Of a stretch of DNA of 64,000 nucleotides, positions 28,958-38,308 are shown piece after piece. The stretch lies in contig NZ_JACXBS010000001.1 of assembly GCF_014698015.1 (NCBI RefSeq), positions 828,006-892,005 of the forward strand. The letters run 5' to 3'. A program made the translations under genes and the position numbers. Under the pieces are notes generated by a model that saw only the letters and a list, made by a program, of their open reading frames with translations, was not told where the DNA came from and searched no databases. Source of the DNA: Kocuria sp. cx-455. Its GTDB lineage: Bacteria > Actinomycetota > Actinomycetes > Actinomycetales > Micrococcaceae. Position 1 is the stretch's first letter. Every line of letters starts with the position of its first letter.

Positions 28958-31141
28958 ATGGAAGTTTGGCCCGGTCACGCCTATCCGTTAGGCGCCACGT
29001 TCGACGGCACAGGCACCAATTTCGCGCTTTTCTCGGAGGTGGCCGAAAAGGTTGAGCTGTGCCTGTTCGACGAGGACGGCCAGGAAACCCGCGTGGATGT
29101 CACCGCCGTGGACAGCTACGTGTGGCACGCCTACCTCCCGCAGGTCCAACCCGGTCAGCGCTACGGCTACCGCGTGCACGGCCCATGGGATCCGTCCCAG
29201 GGCCTGCGCTGCAACCCCAACAAGTTGCTGCTCGACCCCTACGCCAAGGCCGTGGAGGGTGGCATGGACTGGGACGAGTCCATGTTCTCCTACCACTTCG
29301 GTGACGAGGACTCCTACAACGATGAGGACTCCGCAGAGCACATGATGAAGGGCGTGGTGATCAACCCGTTCTTCGACTGGGAGGGCGACCGTACCCCGCA
29401 CACGCCGTACCACAAGTCCGTGATTTACGAAGCCCACGTCAAGGGCCTGACCATGCAACACCCGGACGTTCCCGAGGAGCAGCGCGGAACGTACGCGGGT
29501 GTGGCGCACCCCTCGGTCATCGAGCACCTGCAGAAGCTGGGTGTGACGGCGATCGAGCTCATGCCGGTGCACCAGTTCGTGCAGGACTCCACGCTGTTGG
29601 ACCAGGGGCTGCGCAACTACTGGGGCTACAACACCATTGCGTTCTTCGCCCCGCACAACGAGTACAGCTCGGCCTCCCACCTGGGTAGCCAGGTGCAGGA
29701 GTTCAAGGCCATGGTGCGCGCACTGCACCAGGCGGACATCGAAGTGATCCTGGACGTGGTCTACAACCACACCGCCGAGGGCAATCACATGGGCCCCACC
29801 CTGTCCATGAAGGGCATCGACAACAACGCCTACTACCGCACCGTTGACGATGACCACAAGTTCTACATGGACTACACCGGCACCGGGAACACCCTCAACG
29901 TGCGCCACCCGCACTCGCTGCAGCTGATCATGGATTCACTGCGCTACTGGGTGACCGAGATGCACGTGGACGGTTTCCGATTCGACCTGGCCGCGACTTT
30001 GGCACGAGAGTTCTACGACGTGGACAAACTCTCCACGTTCTTCGAGCTCGTGCAGCAGGACCCCATCGTCTCGCAGGTCAAGCTCATTGCTGAGCCGTGG
30101 GACATCGGCCCGGGCGGTTATCAGGTGGGCAACTTCCCGCCGCAGTGGACCGAATGGAACGGTAAGTACCGTGACACCGTGCGGGACTTCTGGCGCGGCG
30201 AGCCGGCTACCCTGGGCGAGTTCGCGTCCCGCATCACCGGTTCCGCGGACCTCTACGAGAACAGTGGCCGCCGTCCGTTCGCTTCCGTGAACTTTGTGAC
30301 CGCTCACGACGGTTTCACGCTGCGCGATCTGGTCTCGTACAACGAGAAGCACAACGACGCCAACGGTGAGGGCAACAATGACGGCGAGTCCCACAACCGC
30401 TCCTGGAATTGCGGTGAGGAGGGTCCCACGGACGATCCCGCCGTTTTGGCCCTGCGAGCCCGCCAACAGCGCAACTACCTGACCACACTGCTGCTGTCCC
30501 AGGGCACCCCCATGCTGCTGCACGGTGACGAGCTGGGGCGCACGCAGGACGGTAACAACAACACGTACTGCCAGGACAACGAGCTGTCATGGATCAACTG
30601 GGAGCGCATGGACGGTCCGTTGGTCGAGTTCACGGCCGCGATCACGCACCTGCGGCAGAACCACCCCACGTTCCGCCGCTCGCAGTTCTTCGACGGCCGT
30701 CCTGTGGACATGGGCGAGCTCTCGGACGAAGATCCCATGCCGGACATTGCCTGGCTCAATGCGGACGGCACCCCCATGGTGCCGCAGGACTGGGATGAAC
30801 CGCTGACCCGGTCCATGGGTATGTGGCTCAACGGACAGGGCATCGCGGGTGTGGACATGCGCGGTCGCCAGATCGTGGATGTGAACTTCATCGTGTACTT
30901 CAACTCGTCTCCCGAGGAGGTGGAGTTCACCCTGCCCGCCGCCAAGTACGGTGAGAAGTGGGAAGAGATCTTGGACACCGCCGGTGAACACGGTGACGGT
31001 GAAATTCGCGATCACTCCACGCAAATCACGCTGGCCGGTAAGACCACCGTGGTCCTGCGCGCGTGGGAAGCTCCCGAGGAGGAGCCTGACGCGTCCGTCG
31101 CGGCGTCCGTGGCCGCGTACGCCCAGGTACCCCAGAGTTAG
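28958..31141 (+). CDS. glgX: Glycogen debranching protein GlgX / TreX
   Basis: A GH13 isoamylase-type enzyme (727 aa) that removes alpha-1,6 branches from glycogen or maltodextrin. An N-terminal CBM48-like domain (EVWPGHAYPLGATFDGTGTNFALFS) precedes the barrel. Catalytic regions are DVVYNHTAEGNHMGP, the nucleophile Asp in VDGFRFDLAATL, the acid Glu in LIAEPWDIGPGGYQVG and NFVTAHDGFTLRDLVSYNEK. TAGGAGA precedes the ATG. With treY and treZ it forms the maltodextrin-to-trehalose route, so a TreX role is likely. A terminator hairpin separates it from treY. Confidence 0.93.
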   Translation: MEVWPGHAYPLGATFDGTGTNFALFSEVAEKVELCLFDEDGQETRVDVTAVDSYVWHAYLPQVQPGQRYGYRVHGPWDPSQGLRCNPNKLLLDPYAKAVEGGMDWDESMFSYHFGDEDSYNDEDSAEHMMKGVVINPFFDWEGDRTPHTPYHKSVIYEAHVKGLTMQHPDVPEEQRGTYAGVAHPSVIEHLQKLGVTAIELMPVHQFVQDSTLLDQGLRNYWGYNTIAFFAPHNEYSSASHLGSQVQEFKAMVRALHQADIEVILDVVYNHTAEGNHMGPTLSMKGIDNNAYYRTVDDDHKFYMDYTGTGNTLNVRHPHSLQLIMDSLRYWVTEMHVDGFRFDLAATLAREFYDVDKLSTFFELVQQDPIVSQVKLIAEPWDIGPGGYQVGNFPPQWTEWNGKYRDTVRDFWRGEPATLGEFASRITGSADLYENSGRRPFASVNFVTAHDGFTLRDLVSYNEKHNDANGEGNNDGESHNRSWNCGEEGPTDDPAVLALRARQQRNYLTTLLLSQGTPMLLHGDELGRTQDGNNNTYCQDNELSWINWERMDGPLVEFTAAITHLRQNHPTFRRSQFFDGRPVDMGELSDEDPMPDIAWLNADGTPMVPQDWDEPLTRSMGMWLNGQGIAGVDMRGRQIVDVNFIVYFNSSPEEVEFTLPAAKYGEKWEEILDTAGEHGDGEIRDHSTQITLAGKTTVVLRAWEAPEEEPDASVAASVAAYAQVPQS

Positions 31142-31188
31142 TAGCATGCCCCGTGCGAGCGCGTCCTGTCCCGGGGCGTGCACCACGA

Positions 31189-31230
31189 CCGCCGACGCCG
31201 CCCCGCACCGGGCGGCGTCGGCGGTTGCGT
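31189..31230 (+). terminator. Terminator between glgX and treY
   Basis: A perfect 15-bp stem (CCGCCGACGCCGCCC with 31210-31224), six-base loop, then TTGCGTT. It lies inside the longest open frame of treY, arguing that treY begins downstream of it. Confidence 0.8.
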
Positions 31231-31304
31231 TAACGGTTGACGGGATCACGGTCGAGGCGTTCTCGCTCGTGGCGGACCCGCTGGCATTGCGGGACCTGAG
31301 CGAC

Positions 31305-31310
31305 AAGACT
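31305..31310 (+). promoter_or_regulatory. Possible -10 box of treY
   Basis: AAGACT ends six bases before GTG 31317, the same geometry as TAGACT before tsaB. It is weaker than the other boxes because it lacks the initial T. Confidence 0.3.
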
Positions 31311-31316
31311 GGAACG

Positions 31317-33680
31317 GTGCTGACTCCCACCTCAACGTACCGGTTGCAAATCACCTCACAGCAGGACCTTTTCCGCGCGGCGGAACTCGTCCCGTACCTG
31401 AAGCGTCTGGGCGCGGATTGGGTGTATCTCTCGCCCATCCTGCGCGCGACGAGTGGCTCGGACCACGGGTACGATGTGACCGACCCGACCGAGATCGATC
31501 CCGAACGCGGGGGAGCGGACGGGTTGGCCGCGCTCTCGAAGGCCGCTCACGGCGCCGGAATGCGCGTGGTGGTGGACATCGTGCCCAATCACCAGGGTGT
31601 TGCCGTGGCCCGGGAGAACCCGTGGTGGTGGTCGCTGCTCAAGGACGGCAAGGACAGCCCGCACGCCGAATCCTTCGATGTGGACTGGGAGGCCGGCAAC
31701 GGCAAGATCCTGATTCCGGTGCTGGGTGACGGGGACGAGGACCTGTCCGCGCTGAGCGTGGCGGATGGCACCCTGCGCTACTACGACAACGTCTACCCGC
31801 TGGCCGAGGGCACGTATCGGGACGGTGACTCGCCCACGGATGTGCACGCCCAGCAGAACTACGAGCTCGTGAACTGGCGCCGCGGGGATTCCGAATTGAA
31901 CTACCGTAGGTTCTTCACCGTGACCACCCTGGCGGGCGTGCGGGTGGAGGACCCGAAGGTCTTCGCCGACTCCCATGTGGAGGTGCGCCGCTGGTTCGAC
32001 GAGAAGCTCGTGGACGGCCTGCGCATCGACCACCCGGACGGCGTACGCGACCCCGAGGACTACCTCGCCAAACTGGCGGACGTGACCGGTGGCGCCTGGA
32101 CCACCGTGGAGAAGATCCTGGAACCGGGTGAGTCGCTGCCGCGGCAGTGGAAGACCGCCGGTACCACGGGGTACGACTCCCTCGGGTGGATCGACCGCGT
32201 GCTCACCGCCCCCGAGGGCCACTACGAGTTGGCGTCCCTGGACACCAAGCTGCGCGGGGGTGACCCCGTGCGGTGGGAAGAACTGATCCACGACACCAAG
32301 CGCCGGATGGCAGACGCGGGGCTTTCGGCCGAAGTGCACCGCCTGGTGCGCGAGCTGCCCGAGAACTTCGGCCATCCTGATGCGCAGGCCTACGACGGCC
32401 TGGCGGAAATCCTCGCGAACTTCCCGGTCTATCGCACGTATCTGCCCTTCGGGGTCGACTATCAGCGCGAGGCGGTGGCCGCCGCGAAGAAGGCCCGCCC
32501 GGAACTCAGCGCTGTGATCGACGATCTCGCCGAGGTGCTGGGGGATGCCGTGACGTCGGCGGAGGAACTGACCGAGGCGGCCCAGCGTTTCCAACAAACC
32601 TCCGGCATGGTCATGGCCAAGGGTGTGGAGGACACCGCGTTCTACCGCTTCCCCAAGCTGACCTCGCTGACCGAGGTGGGCGGTGACCCGTCCGTGTTCT
32701 CGCTGACCCCGACCGAGTTCCATGCGCTGGCCGCCGAGCGTCAGCGGGAATCCCCGGACACCATGAACGCCCTGACCACCCACGACACCAAGCGTTCCGC
32801 GTCCGTGCGCGCCCGCATCACGGTGCTCTCCGAATCCGCCAAGGCATGGTCGGAGGTGCTGGCCACCTTGTTCCCCCGGGCTCGTGAGGCCGGAATCACC
32901 ATCACGGACGGCCCGGCAGTGAACCTGGTACTGCAGGCAATTGTGGGCGCGTGGCCGCTCGAGCGTGACCGCGCCGTGGACTACGCCATGAAGGCCGTCA
33001 GGGAAGCCTCGGTGTCCACGGCGTGGGTGGACGGCGACGAGGAATTCGAGGAGCAACTGACCCGCTTCATTGATTTCGTGTTCACCAATCCGCGGGCCAG
33101 GGGCATTGTGGAAGGTTTCGTGGAACGCGCCACGGCACCGGGGTGGTCCAATGCCCTGGCCGCAACCGCACTGCAGCTGACTCTTCCGGGCGTGCCGGAC
33201 GTGTACCAGGGGCAGGAACTGTGGGAGCCGTCCCTGGTGGACCCTGACAACCGCCGACCGGTGGACTTCGAGCTCCGCGGCGAACTGCTGACCGCCTTGG
33301 ACGCCGGCCTGCCGGGTACCAGCGGTGGCTCACCAGCGGTGGACGACACCGGCGCCGCCCGCATGTTGCTGACGTGTCGCGGACTGCGACTGCGCCGTGA
33401 ACACCCCGAGCTGTTCACCGGCTACGAACCGCTCGAGGTCACCGGCGCCCTGTCCGATCACGCGATGGGCTTCGACCGCGGCGGTGCGGCCACGGTGGTC
33501 ACGCGTTTGCCCGTGGGCCTGGCCCGGGCCGGTGGCTGGACCGACGAGTCCGTGAACCTCACCGACGGCGAGTGGGAGGACATCCTCACACGCCGCACCT
33601 TCACGTCGTCCGGCGGCGTGAAACTGACCGACGTTCTTGACACCTATCCCGTGGCGCTCCTGCGCCGGAAGGACCGCTGA
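31317..33680 (+). CDS. treY: Malto-oligosyltrehalose synthase
   Basis: TreY (787 aa) isomerises the reducing-end bond of maltodextrins to an alpha,alpha-1,1 trehalose link. It begins with the family motif PTSTYRLQI, then [18 protein letters not shown], the nucleophile Asp in LRIDHPDG, and [15 protein letters not shown] near the middle. GTG 31317 is chosen from family alignment; in-frame starts at 31269 and 31146 exist, but the glgX-treY terminator lies in the latter's path. treZ follows after two bases. Confidence 0.92.
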   Translation: MLTPTSTYRLQITSQQDLFRAAELVPYLKRLGADWVYLSPILRATSGSDHGYDVTDPTEIDPERGGADGLAALSKAAHGAGMRVVVDIVPNHQGVAVARENPWWWSLLKDGKDSPHAESFDVDWEAGNGKILIPVLGDGDEDLSALSVADGTLRYYDNVYPLAEGTYRDGDSPTDVHAQQNYELVNWRRGDSELNYRRFFTVTTLAGVRVEDPKVFADSHVEVRRWFDEKLVDGLRIDHPDGVRDPEDYLAKLADVTGGAWTTVEKILEPGESLPRQWKTAGTTGYDSLGWIDRVLTAPEGHYELASLDTKLRGGDPVRWEELIHDTKRRMADAGLSAEVHRLVRELPENFGHPDAQAYDGLAEILANFPVYRTYLPFGVDYQREAVAAAKKARPELSAVIDDLAEVLGDAVTSAEELTEAAQRFQQTSGMVMAKGVEDTAFYRFPKLTSLTEVGGDPSVFSLTPTEFHALAAERQRESPDTMNALTTHDTKRSASVRARITVLSESAKAWSEVLATLFPRAREAGITITDGPAVNLVLQAIVGAWPLERDRAVDYAMKAVREASVSTAWVDGDEEFEEQLTRFIDFVFTNPRARGIVEGFVERATAPGWSNALAATALQLTLPGVPDVYQGQELWEPSLVDPDNRRPVDFELRGELLTALDAGLPGTSGGSPAVDDTGAARMLLTCRGLRLRREHPELFTGYEPLEVTGALSDHAMGFDRGGAATVVTRLPVGLARAGGWTDESVNLTDGEWEDILTRRTFTSSGGVKLTDVLDTYPVALLRRKDR

Positions 33681-33682
33681 GC

Positions 33683-35503
33683 ATGACCAACGATCATCGT
33701 TTTGACGTGTGGGCACCCCACGCCCGCGAAGTCACCGTCCGCGTGGAGGGTGTGGACCACCCCATGGCGGGTCTGGCCGAGCGCCCCGGGTGGTGGACGC
33801 TCGCGGACGGTGAGCAGGCCGCGTCGGGAACCGTGCGTTACGGCTACCTGCTGACCAAGGTCTTCGACGAGGGGACGGACAAGGAGCGGACGTCCGTCTC
33901 CGACGTGCTGCCGGATCCGCGCTCGCGCCGCCAACCGCAGGGTGTGCATGAGCTGTCCTGCACCTTTGACCCCGACGCTTTCGCGTGGGACGACGCCGCG
34001 TGGCAGCCTCCCCTGCTCAAGGACTCCGTCCTGTACGAGCTGCACCCGGGCACGTTCACGCCCGAGGGCACGTTGGACTCGGCCGTCGAGAAACTGGATT
34101 ACCTGGCGGATCTGGGGGTGGATTACGTGGAGCTGCTGCCGGTCAACGGCTTCAACGGCGACCACAACTGGGGTTATGACGGCGTGGCCTGGTACACCGT
34201 GGACGAGTCCTACGGGGGACCGGAGGCCTATCAGCGCTTCGTGGCGGCCTGCCACGCCAAAGGCATCGGTGTGATCCAGGACGTGGTCTACAACCACCTG
34301 GGTCCCAGCGGTAACTACCTGCCGTTGTTCGCCGACTACTTCAAGCCCGGTGCCTCCAGCTGGGGCGACCTGATCAACCTGGACGGTTGGGGCTCGGACG
34401 GTGTGCGCGAGTACATCCTGGACAACGTGACCATGTGGCTGCGCGACTACCACGTGGACGGTTTTCGCCTGGATGCCGTGCACGCGCTCGCGGACTCACG
34501 CGCCAAACACATCCTGCAGGAGATCGCCGACCGCGTCGCGGTTGAATCCGAACGCACTGGCAAGAACTTGTTCACGATTGCGGAATCCGACCTCAACGAT
34601 CCGCGCATGATCATTCCCGCCGAGGAGCACGGGCAGGGTATGGATGCGCAATGGCTGGACGACGTCCATCACGCCGCGCACGTAGCCTTCACCGGGGAGA
34701 CCCAGGGCTACTACGGAGACTTCGACTCCCTGCATGCGCTGGAGAAGACCATGCACACCGCGTACTTCCACAACGGCACGTATTCCACGTTCCGCGGGCG
34801 TTCGCACGGCCGGGAGATCAACCCGTCCGAGGTGTTCCCGTGGCAGTTCGTGACGTTCCTGCAAAACCATGACCAGGTGGGCAACCGCGCCGCCGGTGAT
34901 CGGATGAACCACACCGTGAGCGTGGACCGGGTCCTGTGCGCGACCACGTGGCTGATGACCCAGCCGTTCACCCCCATGCTGTTCATGGGCGAGGAATGGG
35001 GTGCGAGCACCCCGTGGCAGTTCTTCACCGCTCACCCCGAACCCGAGTTGGGCAGGGCCGTGGCGGAGGGCCGCAAGGCGGAATTCGCGTCCATGGCCTG
35101 GGACCACGCGTCCGTTCCGGACCCGCAGGACCCGCAGACCTTCGAGCGTTCCAAACTCACGTGGGACGAGGTGCACCAGGGCGATCACGAGCGGATCTTC
35201 ACCGCCTACCGTGACCTGATCGCGCTGCGGCGGGCCACCCCCGAGCTGACCAGCCAGGACTGGGCGACCATGGCCACCCAGGCCAGCGACGACGAGGGGT
35301 GGTTCGTGCTCAAGCGCATGAGCGAACCGGAGTCCGCGCACGGCGTGGTCACCGCGATCAACCTGTCCGACCGGGAACGGGAGCTGCCCCTCATGGGAGG
35401 TGACGCGCCCGAGGCGCTGTTTGCGAGCGGCGTCAAACCGGGACTGGACACCCCCGGAAAGGTCACGCTGGCACCCAACACCGCTGCGGTGCTGCGCGTC
35501 TGA
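33683..35503 (+). CDS. treZ: Malto-oligosyltrehalose trehalohydrolase
   Basis: TreZ (606 aa) hydrolyses the product of TreY and releases free trehalose, a compatible solute and energy reserve. N-terminal beta domain ([17 protein letters not shown]), then the barrel: [45 protein letters not shown], catalytic Asp in [11 protein letters not shown], Glu in [11 protein letters not shown] and [10 protein letters not shown]. It starts two bases after treY, so the pair is co-translated. A terminator follows. Confidence 0.94.
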   Translation: MTNDHRFDVWAPHAREVTVRVEGVDHPMAGLAERPGWWTLADGEQAASGTVRYGYLLTKVFDEGTDKERTSVSDVLPDPRSRRQPQGVHELSCTFDPDAFAWDDAAWQPPLLKDSVLYELHPGTFTPEGTLDSAVEKLDYLADLGVDYVELLPVNGFNGDHNWGYDGVAWYTVDESYGGPEAYQRFVAACHAKGIGVIQDVVYNHLGPSGNYLPLFADYFKPGASSWGDLINLDGWGSDGVREYILDNVTMWLRDYHVDGFRLDAVHALADSRAKHILQEIADRVAVESERTGKNLFTIAESDLNDPRMIIPAEEHGQGMDAQWLDDVHHAAHVAFTGETQGYYGDFDSLHALEKTMHTAYFHNGTYSTFRGRSHGREINPSEVFPWQFVTFLQNHDQVGNRAAGDRMNHTVSVDRVLCATTWLMTQPFTPMLFMGEEWGASTPWQFFTAHPEPELGRAVAEGRKAEFASMAWDHASVPDPQDPQTFERSKLTWDEVHQGDHERIFTAYRDLIALRRATPELTSQDWATMATQASDDEGWFVLKRMSEPESAHGVVTAINLSDRERELPLMGGDAPEALFASGVKPGLDTPGKVTLAPNTAAVLRV

Positions 35504-35512
35504 GCAGGGCTG

Positions 35513-35565
35513 AAGCCGCGGCGACCCGAATTGACGGATTTTAGGTTGCCGCGGCTTTACTCTTT
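35513..35565 (+). terminator. Rho-independent terminator after treZ
   Basis: AAGCCGCGGCGACC pairs with GGTTGCCGCGGCTT (one G-U pair), with a 17-base loop and then TACTCTTTC. Confidence 0.8.
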
Positions 35566-35633
35566 CTGAAGTCAACTAAGCAAACGGGCATCCGACTCAT
35601 CACACCGGAGGTTGGCTTGAGGTCATCCATAAG

Positions 35634-35647
35634 TTCATCCGATGTTA
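35634..35647. promoter_or_regulatory. Candidate fuc operator 1
   Basis: TTCATCCGATGTTA contains the near-palindrome core CATCCGATG. Three further copies occur only around the two fuc promoters. This one lies upstream of the likely promoter of the BASS transporter gene. Confidence 0.6.
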
Positions 35648-35690
35648 CTCCAACGATCCGCGCCGAGCAGGTGAGCGGTCAATTTCTGTG

Positions 35691-35696
35691 TATGAT
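35691..35696 (+). promoter_or_regulatory. Candidate -10 box for the BASS transporter gene
   Basis: TATGAT, 59 bases before the start codon. No good -35 is seen, as expected for an activated or weak promoter. Operator 2 lies just downstream, where a bound protein would block initiation. Confidence 0.4.
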
Positions 35697-35712
35697 CAAG
35701 CTCACGTCATAA

Positions 35713-35724
35713 TCATCCGATGTC
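35713..35724. promoter_or_regulatory. Candidate fuc operator 2
   Basis: TCATCCGATGTC, the second copy of the motif, about 10-20 bases downstream of the predicted transcription start. Confidence 0.6.
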
Positions 35725-35749
35725 TGCTCCTGAACCTTCAGGAGTTCTT

Positions 35750-36718
35750 ATGGCGCGTCTTTCTCGGTCCAGCATGTCCGTGCTGGCCTTCCCTCTCATC
35801 ATTATTTGTGCCGGTCTGCTCGGCCTGGTGTTCCACGTGCAAGCCTCGGCGCTCGGGCCGGCAATCACGCCGCTGCTCGGCGTGGTCATGTTTTTCATGG
35901 GCATGACCATTGCCGTACCGGATCTGAAAATTATTGCCACCAAGCCCCATGCGGTGATCCTGGGTGCGATCGCCCAGTACGTTATCATGCCCCTGGCCGG
36001 TTTGGGCGTGGGCGTCGCTCTGCAGCTCGACCCCATACTGATTGTCGGGATGGTAGTTCTCGGTTCTGCACCGGGCGGGGCCTCATCGAACATCGTGACC
36101 TACTTGGCGAATGGAAATGTTGCCCTCTCGGTGTGCACCACGGCTGTTTCGACCCTGATCGCTCCTCTGATGACACCGCTGCTGATCCTATGGCTGGCGG
36201 GCGGCTACGTTGATGTGTCCTTCGCCGCCATGCTGAAGCAGATCCTCACCATTGTTCTGATCCCTGTCTTGTTGGGTGTGCTCGTTCGATTCGCAGCAAA
36301 ACGTCTGGTCACACGCCTGAGCTCTGTCATCCCGTGGTTCTCCATGGCGGCATTGGCAGTGGTCATTGCGGGGATCATGGCCGCGAATGCACAAGTCCTC
36401 GCGTCCGCACTGGGGATGGTGTTTGTGGCGGTGGTGCTGCACAACGCCTTCGGGTTCGCACTCGGGTGGGTCGCCGCACGGGTGGCGCGGTTGTCCTATC
36501 GCGAACGCAGGGCCATCAGCGTCGAGGTCGGTATGCAGAATGCCGGGTTGGCCGCGGCGCTGTGCCATCAAAATTTTGAACCCATGAGCGCCCTGCCGTC
36601 CGCAGTGGCCACCATCTGGCACAACGTGGCCGGTGCCCTTCTGGCTACGGGTTTTGGTGTGACTGACGCCAATAGTCATCGGACCAATCAGGCGAACCTG
36701 CCCCAAGAGAGCGCGTAA
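35750..36718 (+). CDS. BASS family sodium/organic-acid symporter
   Basis: Membrane protein (322 aa) of the bile acid:sodium symporter family. Members move organic acids such as pyruvate, pantoate or keto acids with sodium. About nine or ten hydrophobic segments are visible, with the family motifs GSAPGGASSNIVTYLANGN and EVGMQNAGLAAAL. The ATG follows CAGGAG by five bases; an upstream in-frame ATG at 35720 falls inside operator 2 and has no ribosome site. It opens the fuc cluster and has its own promoter and operators. Plausible substrates, by inference, are L-fuconate (uptake) or the end products lactate and pyruvate. Confidence 0.85.
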   Translation: MARLSRSSMSVLAFPLIIICAGLLGLVFHVQASALGPAITPLLGVVMFFMGMTIAVPDLKIIATKPHAVILGAIAQYVIMPLAGLGVGVALQLDPILIVGMVVLGSAPGGASSNIVTYLANGNVALSVCTTAVSTLIAPLMTPLLILWLAGGYVDVSFAAMLKQILTIVLIPVLLGVLVRFAAKRLVTRLSSVIPWFSMAALAVVIAGIMAANAQVLASALGMVFVAVVLHNAFGFALGWVAARVARLSYRERRAISVEVGMQNAGLAAALCHQNFEPMSALPSAVATIWHNVAGALLATGFGVTDANSHRTNQANLPQESA

Positions 36719-36725
36719 TCGGCCC

Positions 36726-36755
36726 TTGACGGACTAAACATCGGATGTTTACTCT
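36726..36755 (+). promoter_or_regulatory. Promoter of the fuconate dehydratase operon
   Basis: TTGACG (36726-36731), an 18-bp spacer and TACTCT (36750-36755). The spacer is almost completely occupied by the palindrome of operator 3, the classic layout for repression. Confidence 0.65.
36736..36750. promoter_or_regulatory. Candidate fuc operator 3 (perfect inverted repeat)
   Basis: AAACATCGGATGTTT is a perfect 7-1-7 inverted repeat between -35 and -10. It is the best copy of the motif shared with operators 1, 2 and 4. The FadR-type regulator encoded at 43954-44673 is the likely ligand. Confidence 0.75.
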
Positions 36756-36824
36756 GTGGGGGACGTCAATCGCGTGACTCCGGTCACAAGCGGCGGGTGG
36801 CTGACAATTCACACAGCTGAGCAG

Positions 36825-36836
36825 ACATCGGATGTA
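36825..36836. promoter_or_regulatory. Candidate fuc operator 4
   Basis: ACATCGGATGTA lies in the leader, 87 bases from operator 3 and about 56 bases before the dehydratase start. Spacing to its partner resembles the 78 bases between operators 1 and 2. Confidence 0.6.
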
Positions 36837-36891
36837 CCCGTCGCACATACTCCAGAACACTCTTCAGCGATCCGCCTGCGAAAGGCCAAGT

Positions 36892-38220
36892 ATGAGCACC
36901 ATTGTCGAAAGCCGAGTACGTGATATTCGGTTCCCCACCTCTAAGGAGTTGGACGGATCGGACGCCATGAATCCCGATCCCGATTACTCCGCTGCATACC
37001 TTGAACTACGTACGGACCACACCGATGGTCTGGAAGGTCACGGTTTCGTTTTCACGATCGGTCGCGGTAACGATGTCCAGGCGGCAGCTATCGAGGTAGT
37101 TGTCCAGCGGTTCATCGGCCGGGAAGTCGAGGCGCTCCTCGATGATCTCGGAGGCGTGTGGCGCGAGCTCAACAACGATTCACAGTTGCGTTGGCTCGGC
37201 CCTGAAAAAGGCGTGATGCACATGGCCATTGGCGCCGTGGTCAACGCCCTGTGGGACCTCAAGGCCAAGAAGGCCAAGAAACCCTTGTGGCTGCTTTTGG
37301 CAGAGATGTCGCCGGAGGAACTGTTCGGTTTGATTGATCTGCGATACCTCACCGACGCCATGACTGAAGAAGATGCGAAGAGCATCCTGCGGCGCGGTCA
37401 GGAGGGAAAGCAAGAGCGGATCGATCGTCTGCGAGCGCAGGGATACGCGGCGTACACCACTTCTCCCGGGTGGCTCGGTTACTCGGATGAGAAGCTCGAG
37501 CGCTTGGCACGTGAAGCCATGGCCGACGGGTTCCCGCAGATCAAGCTCAAGGTGGGAGCCAACCTTCAGGACGATATCCGTCGAGTCCGCAAGGCTCGCC
37601 ATGTGTGTGGCCCGGATTTTCCGATCGCCATTGATGCGAACCAGCGGTGGGACGTCTCCGAGGCCATCGAATGGATCCGTGAGCTCGCACCCTACGATTT
37701 GGCTTGGGTCGAAGAGCCCACGAGCCCGGATGACATTCTGGCCCACGCGGCCATCGCTGAGGCGATCGCGCCGATTCCAGTGGCAACCGGTGAGCACGTG
37801 CAAAACCGGGTCGTGTTCAAGCAAATGCTCCAGGCGAAGAGCCTTTCAGTCCTTCAGATGGATGCGTGCCGAGTGGCCGGCGTGAACGAGAACATCACGA
37901 TTCTGCTCCTCGCCGCGCACTTCGGAGTCCGGGTGTGCCCCCATGCCGGGGGAGTGGGCCTGTGCGAACTGGTCCAGCACCTGTCCTTCTTCGATTCGAT
38001 CGCTGTGTCCGGGCAGCTGGACAACTCTCGAATGATCGAGTTCGTGGACCACTTGCACGAGCACTTCCTGACTCCCGTGGACGTCCACAACGGACGGTAC
38101 TGGCCGCCCGAGGCACCGGGCTCCGCAGCAGAAATGTCCCAGCAGTCCCTAGCTCGGTACGAGTTCCCACACGGGGCCGAGTGGACGACCACCGAAACTC
38201 CCGTGAGTCTCAGCATCTAA
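36892..38220 (+). CDS. L-fuconate dehydratase
   Basis: An enolase-superfamily enzyme (442 aa) that dehydrates L-fuconate to 2-keto-3-deoxy-L-fuconate. The base pair KxK lies in PQIKLKVG (about Lys218 and Lys220), metal ligands are Asp in [10 protein letters not shown] (about 248), Glu in [10 protein letters not shown] and Glu in ATGEHVQN, and the catalytic His is in CPHAGGVGL (about 351). The N-terminal capping domain ([24 protein letters not shown]) is diagnostic for the fuconate dehydratase subgroup. ATG 36892 follows AAAGG; the frame is open further upstream into operator 4. It is the first gene of the main fuc operon. Confidence 0.92.
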   Translation: MSTIVESRVRDIRFPTSKELDGSDAMNPDPDYSAAYLELRTDHTDGLEGHGFVFTIGRGNDVQAAAIEVVVQRFIGREVEALLDDLGGVWRELNNDSQLRWLGPEKGVMHMAIGAVVNALWDLKAKKAKKPLWLLLAEMSPEELFGLIDLRYLTDAMTEEDAKSILRRGQEGKQERIDRLRAQGYAAYTTSPGWLGYSDEKLERLAREAMADGFPQIKLKVGANLQDDIRRVRKARHVCGPDFPIAIDANQRWDVSEAIEWIRELAPYDLAWVEEPTSPDDILAHAAIAEAIAPIPVATGEHVQNRVVFKQMLQAKSLSVLQMDACRVAGVNENITILLLAAHFGVRVCPHAGGVGLCELVQHLSFFDSIAVSGQLDNSRMIEFVDHLHEHFLTPVDVHNGRYWPPEAPGSAAEMSQQSLARYEFPHGAEWTTTETPVSLSI

Positions 38221-38308
38221 CGGGGCCAACCTCAGTTTTGATCTTTCCCTCATCCACTGTCACAGGTCGGCAAGGACGCCGCCCTACGAATGACCTTTAG
38301 GGGTTCTC

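Noticed and set aside
31146..31316. An N-terminal extension of TreY starting at ATG 31146
   Set aside because: It would run through a perfect terminator hairpin and has no family match or ribosome site.
31356..33056. A 566-codon minus-strand frame opposite treY
   Set aside because: Shadow frame; the plus strand has all catalytic motifs of malto-oligosyltrehalose synthase.
36832..36891. A longer fuconate dehydratase from ATG 36832
   Set aside because: The start lies within operator 4 and has no ribosome site; ATG 36892 has AAAGG at the right distance.
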